A stretch of DNA of 64,000 nt from the NCBI GenBank assembly GCA_902799355.1, contig CADCAG010000026.1, forward strand, positions 1 to 64,000, read 5' to 3'. Below the pieces are notes generated by a model that was not told where the DNA came from, did no database searches, and was given only the letters and a program-made list of their open reading frames with translations. Shown in pieces: positions 60,766 to 64,000 of the stretch. The stretch comes from an uncultured Bacteroidales bacterium (GTDB lineage Bacteria; Bacteroidota; Bacteroidia; Bacteroidales; Bacteroidaceae). The position numbers and the translations under genes are program-made. Numbering within the stretch: the stretch's first letter is position 1; every line of letters begins with the position of its first letter.

Positions 60766-63279
60766 TTAATCTTTAATGTTTAACGTCACCTTCTTGCTCA
60801 ACTTGCGCTGTTTGTCCTTGACAGTCAGCGTCAGTTTACCTGCCTGCTGGGCGCTACGCACCACCACGACGAGTTGTCCGTGGAACAGCTTCATCGTAGG
60901 CTGCTTGAACGACTCCAGCGAGGTAGCATCGCCATTGCAGACAGCCTCAAAGCTGCCAGCACCTGTGACCTCAAAGTCCAGCTGGTCGTCAGCATCGGGA
61001 ATCAGCGTGCCCTGCTTATCAGTCAGCGAAACGGTGACAAAGGCAAGGTCTTCATGATCTGCGTTAAGCATGGCTTCGTCGTGCTGTGTCCACACGTCGA
61101 GTTTCAGCTGGGCGGGTTTGCCTGCTGTACGCATGGTCTTCTCACCCACCTTGTTGTCGTTGGCGTCATAGACTACCACCTTCACCTCTCCTGGCTCATA
61201 CTTCACCTCGTTCCAACGCAGGCGGAAGCGATCCAGTCGCTCAGCAGGGTTCTTCGATATCTTGCCCTGGCTCTTGCCGTTGACAAAGAGCTCGGCAGTG
61301 GGATAGTCGGTATAGCAATAGACGGGCGTCACCTCTCCAACCCTGCTCTTTCCCCACGTCCAGTGCGGCAACAGGTGGATGGTGTGCTCGTTCTTGTTCC
61401 AATGTGAACGATAGAGGAAGTAGCGGTCCTTGGGCAGTCCTGCCAAGTCGCAGATGCCGAAGTAGCTAGAGCGTGAAGGCCAGTATTCATCATACGGTGA
61501 CGGCTCGCCCAGATAGTCATAGCCCGTCCATACAAACTCGCCAATGACCCACTTATAGTCTTCCTGCCAGCACCAGTCGTCGTCAGGCAGGTTCGACCAC
61601 GGACAGTAATCGAGGTCGTAGCCAGAGCACTGGCCGTCAGTACCCTCGATAGCTTTGGGATCGTAGCTGCCAGCATACGAGAACTTGCCATCGTTGTTGT
61701 TAGGCTCTGCAGGGAAGTGGTACACACCACGCGACGAGACGGTTGACGTGGTTTCTGAACCCAGCAGGAAACCTTGCGGCAGGCGCTTGATGCCGTCGGC
61801 ATAGCGGTGCAGTCGGTAGTTGAATCCTGGCACGTTCATCGCCTGTGCCACGCCACCATTGATGGCGCCGTCGGGATTGTCCAAGCCCTGTGTGACAGGA
61901 CGTGTGGGGTCTAGCGTGTTGCAGAGGGCCTGCAGACGGATGGTCCACAAACGTCCCTCCTCGCTCCACTGTTCAGGAATCTCGTTACCGATAGACCACA
62001 TCACGATGCTGGGGTGGTTACGGTTTGCCTTCACGAGGTTGGTAATATCCTTCTCTGCCCACTCCTCGAAGAAACGTGCATAGCCGTTCTTGCACTTAGG
62101 ATATATCCACATGTCGAACGACTCCGCCATCACCATCATTCCCAGCGAGTCGCAGATGTCCATCTGCATCTGACTGGGCATATTATGCGAGGTACGGATA
62201 GCGTCGCACCCCATCGCTTTCATCATCTTTATCTGGCGAATCAGGGCTGCTTTGTTGACTGCTGCGCCCAAGGGTCCGAGGTCGTGGTGCAGACAGACGC
62301 CCTTAATTTTGCGCGACACGCCATTCAGCTCAAAGCCTTTCTCTTTCGACACGCGGACAGTGCGGATACCTACCGTAAAGGTCTTCTGGTCAATAACCTT
62401 GCCGAAGTCATCGTATATCTTGCGGTCCTTATCGGGCTTGCCGTCAAAGAGCGTCACATGCAGCTTATATAAATAAGGTGTCTCAGGGGTCCACAGTTTA
62501 AACTGACGACTCATAAAGGCACCGATGGCCTTGTTGCCCGTTAATGGTAGTGCACTACTGGTTATCTGCTCGCCGTCAGGACCAACGAGTCTCATCGAGA
62601 CGATAGGTTTGCCTGTAGGATTGATGACAGGTACCTCAACAGTAAATCTGCTGAGACTCTTGCCGTTGACCTCTTTCCAGTTCAGTATCGTGGTGGTGGT
62701 CAGTCCCCAGTCGTCGATGCGCGTCTCCTCAGGCGTGAGGATGAGCGTTACTGGACGATAGATGCCAGCACCAGGATACCAGCGCGAGCTCTCCTCCTTG
62801 TTCTGCAGGTCCACCTCCAACAGGTTGTCGCCAGGCTTCACAAACGGGGTTACATCCACACGGAACGTGTTGTAGCCATAGGCCCAGTAGCCCGCCTTCT
62901 GCCCATTGACAAAGACCGTAGGTTCCGACATGGCGCCATCAAACAGCAGTTCAGCATGTCCCGTGAACCCTGCGGGAATGGTCAGCGTGCGCTTGTAGTG
63001 GCCCTCGCCTATCCAGGGCAGGGCACCACTGCGTCCACTTTTCTCTGTAGGTTCTGTCTCACCATTCTGCGTGATGGCCACCTTCTGCAGGTCCCACTTC
63101 TTGTCGAACGGTCCTGCAATGGCCCAGTCGTGAGGGATGCGCACCTGCTCCCACGTTTGTTTGTCGCGCGAAAACTGCCAGCCATCACTGAGCAGCACTT
63201 CCTGTCGAGGCTGTGCTGAGACTGTCAGACCAACAGCCAACAGCCAACAGCTAATCGCCAAAAATTTCTTCATTATCAT
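60766..63279 (-). CDS. GH2 family glycoside hydrolase (beta-galactosidase type, with DUF4982)
   Basis: A signal peptide (about 3-22) precedes a sugar-binding jelly roll (ending in GDNLLEVDLQNKEESSRWYPGAGIYR), an Ig-like domain and the catalytic barrel. The barrel shows the CLHHDLGPLG loop, the acid/base Glu in WSIGNEIPEQW and the nucleophile Glu in IGEFVWTGYDYLGEPSPY. C-terminal DUF4982-like and Ig-like domains follow. The 837-residue secreted form is common in polysaccharide-degrading Bacteroidetes; exact linkage is unknown. A start at 63273 (second Met) is equally possible. Confidence 0.92.
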   Translation of the reverse strand: MIMKKFLAISCWLLAVGLTVSAQPRQEVLLSDGWQFSRDKQTWEQVRIPHDWAIAGPFDKKWDLQKVAITQNGETEPTEKSGRSGALPWIGEGHYKRTLTIPAGFTGHAELLFDGAMSEPTVFVNGQKAGYWAYGYNTFRVDVTPFVKPGDNLLEVDLQNKEESSRWYPGAGIYRPVTLILTPEETRIDDWGLTTTTILNWKEVNGKSLSRFTVEVPVINPTGKPIVSMRLVGPDGEQITSSALPLTGNKAIGAFMSRQFKLWTPETPYLYKLHVTLFDGKPDKDRKIYDDFGKVIDQKTFTVGIRTVRVSKEKGFELNGVSRKIKGVCLHHDLGPLGAAVNKAALIRQIKMMKAMGCDAIRTSHNMPSQMQMDICDSLGMMVMAESFDMWIYPKCKNGYARFFEEWAEKDITNLVKANRNHPSIVMWSIGNEIPEQWSEEGRLWTIRLQALCNTLDPTRPVTQGLDNPDGAINGGVAQAMNVPGFNYRLHRYADGIKRLPQGFLLGSETTSTVSSRGVYHFPAEPNNNDGKFSYAGSYDPKAIEGTDGQCSGYDLDYCPWSNLPDDDWCWQEDYKWVIGEFVWTGYDYLGEPSPYDEYWPSRSSYFGICDLAGLPKDRYFLYRSHWNKNEHTIHLLPHWTWGKSRVGEVTPVYCYTDYPTAELFVNGKSQGKISKNPAERLDRFRLRWNEVKYEPGEVKVVVYDANDNKVGEKTMRTAGKPAQLKLDVWTQHDEAMLNADHEDLAFVTVSLTDKQGTLIPDADDQLDFEVTGAGSFEAVCNGDATSLESFKQPTMKLFHGQLVVVVRSAQQAGKLTLTVKDKQRKLSKKVTLNIKD

Positions 63280-63295
63280 ATCATTAGTAGTTTGG

Positions 63296-64000
63296 TTATC
63301 GTTTTAGGAATTTTACAAAGGCGGCCACATCCTCGTCATAGCCACGGCCGGGCGCCAGTTGCTTACCATCGCTGTCGAGGATGACATAGTAGGGTTGCGC
63401 ATTGGTACCGAAACGGCTACGTTGCAGCTCGCTCCACTTGGCACCGATGGTACGCAGCGTGCGGGTGCCACCCTGTCCGTCAGCCACCTCTACGGGTTCT
63501 GCCAACGGTGTCTTGTCGTCCACATAGAGCGACACAAGCACATAGTCGTTCATCAGCATATCGGCCACCTGCGGATCAGTCCACACGGCAGCCTCCATCT
63601 TTCGACAGTTCACGCAGCCAAAGCCGGTGAAGTCAACGAGTATCGGTTTATTCTCTCTCTTGGCAGCTGCCAGTGCCTCGTCATAGTCGCGGAAGCGGGC
63701 TTCCACCACCTTACTGTTCAGATTGAAGTCCTGGGTATACATAGGGGGAGCGAAGGCACTGACAGCTTTACAGGGAGCACCCCACAAGCCAGGAATCATA
63801 TAGACGGCAAAGGCCAGCGACACCAGTCCGCCCATGATGCAGGCGACGGGCATGGGTTTGTTCAGTTCACCACCTATCTCGTCGGTCTGGAACTTCAGCC
63901 AGCCACAGAGGTAGGCGCCCAGCAGTCCGAAGATAACAATCCACAGCGAGAGGAACACCTCGCGGTCCAGTATATGCCAGCCATAGGCCAGATCGGCCAC
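63296..64000 (-). CDS. DsbD-like thiol:disulfide interchange protein (partial, 3' end)
   Basis: The fragment begins inside membrane helices (VFLSLWIVIFGLLGAYLCGW and IMGGLVSLAFAVYMIPGLWG). It continues into a C-terminal thioredoxin domain with the redox pair CVNC in FTGFGCVNCRKMEA and FGTNAQPYYVILD. This matches the DsbD C-terminus, which passes electrons from the cytoplasm to periplasmic disulfides. The gene runs past the window edge, so the N-terminal part is missing here. Confidence 0.9.
   Translation of the reverse strand: MADLAYGWHILDREVFLSLWIVIFGLLGAYLCGWLKFQTDEIGGELNKPMPVACIMGGLVSLAFAVYMIPGLWGAPCKAVSAFAPPMYTQDFNLNSKVVEARFRDYDEALAAAKRENKPILVDFTGFGCVNCRKMEAAVWTDPQVADMLMNDYVLVSLYVDDKTPLAEPVEVADGQGGTRTLRTIGAKWSELQRSRFGTNAQPYYVILDSDGKQLAPGRGYDEDVAAFVKFLKR

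Noticed and set aside
1..64000. CRISPR arrays, prophage, integrase or transposase genes
   Set aside because: No regular repeat-spacer array and no recognisable cas, integrase, transposase or phage structural protein is present in any translated frame.

Overview
The window looks like chromosomal DNA from a Prevotellaceae-type member of the Bacteroidales. The signs are promoters with the Bacteroidetes pattern TTTG-N20-TAnnTTTG, a smalltalk-type small protein, secreted proteins ending in a conserved GLYIVNGKKV-like tail, a streptopain-family (C10) protease, and TPR-membrane regulators joined to AraC or kinase outputs. There is no phage, plasmid or CRISPR region. Most of the window is ordinary housekeeping and envelope DNA with compact operons, and the unusual material lies mainly between the genes.

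Layout. 1-6200: a smalltalk small protein, a highly structured candidate RNA, then two related secreted proteins, each followed by a small MKK-YINPE protein. 6228-7475: a CE1-type esterase. 7958-14990: a TolC / HlyD / ABC / MacB-type efflux operon ending in a LytS-LytTR two-component pair. Its gene borders are made of paired inverted palindromic repeats, one pair enclosing a DUF559 nuclease gene. 15007-21820: serine acetyltransferase, a lipoprotein, an AmpG-like transporter and a 1226-residue fusion of glycosyltransferase, HIT-like and SpoIID domains. 21947-27183: rlmN, pdxA, a sigma-54 activator, an LptE-like lipoprotein, a conserved hypothetical and secG. 27264-33036: tRNA-His with a gene remnant next to it, rmuC, a GH36 alpha-galactosidase and a MATE exporter. 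33360-43292: rsmA, a long inverted array of 12-bp repeats, a frameshifted InlB-repeat surface protein, a 2060-residue C10 protease and a 30-residue small protein.

43524-64000: a flippase-like membrane protein, a TPR histidine kinase, pepD, corA with an elaborate leader, a DUF349 protein, glmM with a DUF4827 lipoprotein, a four-gene membrane cluster (TM2, DUF2752, DUF4870-like, M48 protease), a two-gene small-membrane-protein operon beside a TPR-AraC regulator, an NrnA-like phosphoesterase, a nucleotidyltransferase, a GH2 glycosidase and the end of a DsbD-like protein.

The observations most worth following are: (1) the DUF559 gene bounded by the same inverted palindromes that form MITE-like spacers on either side of it, some of which supply ribosome binding sites; (2) the corA leader, with an 11-codon acidic/proline upstream ORF and a 10-bp helix that can bury the corA ribosome binding site; (3) the glycosyltransferase-HIT-SpoIID fusion coupled to an AmpG-like importer; (4) terminators whose loops or U-tracts are built into the next promoter; (5) four 21-bp direct repeats beside the AraC-type regulator. 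All assignments rest on reading the sequence; no database search was run.
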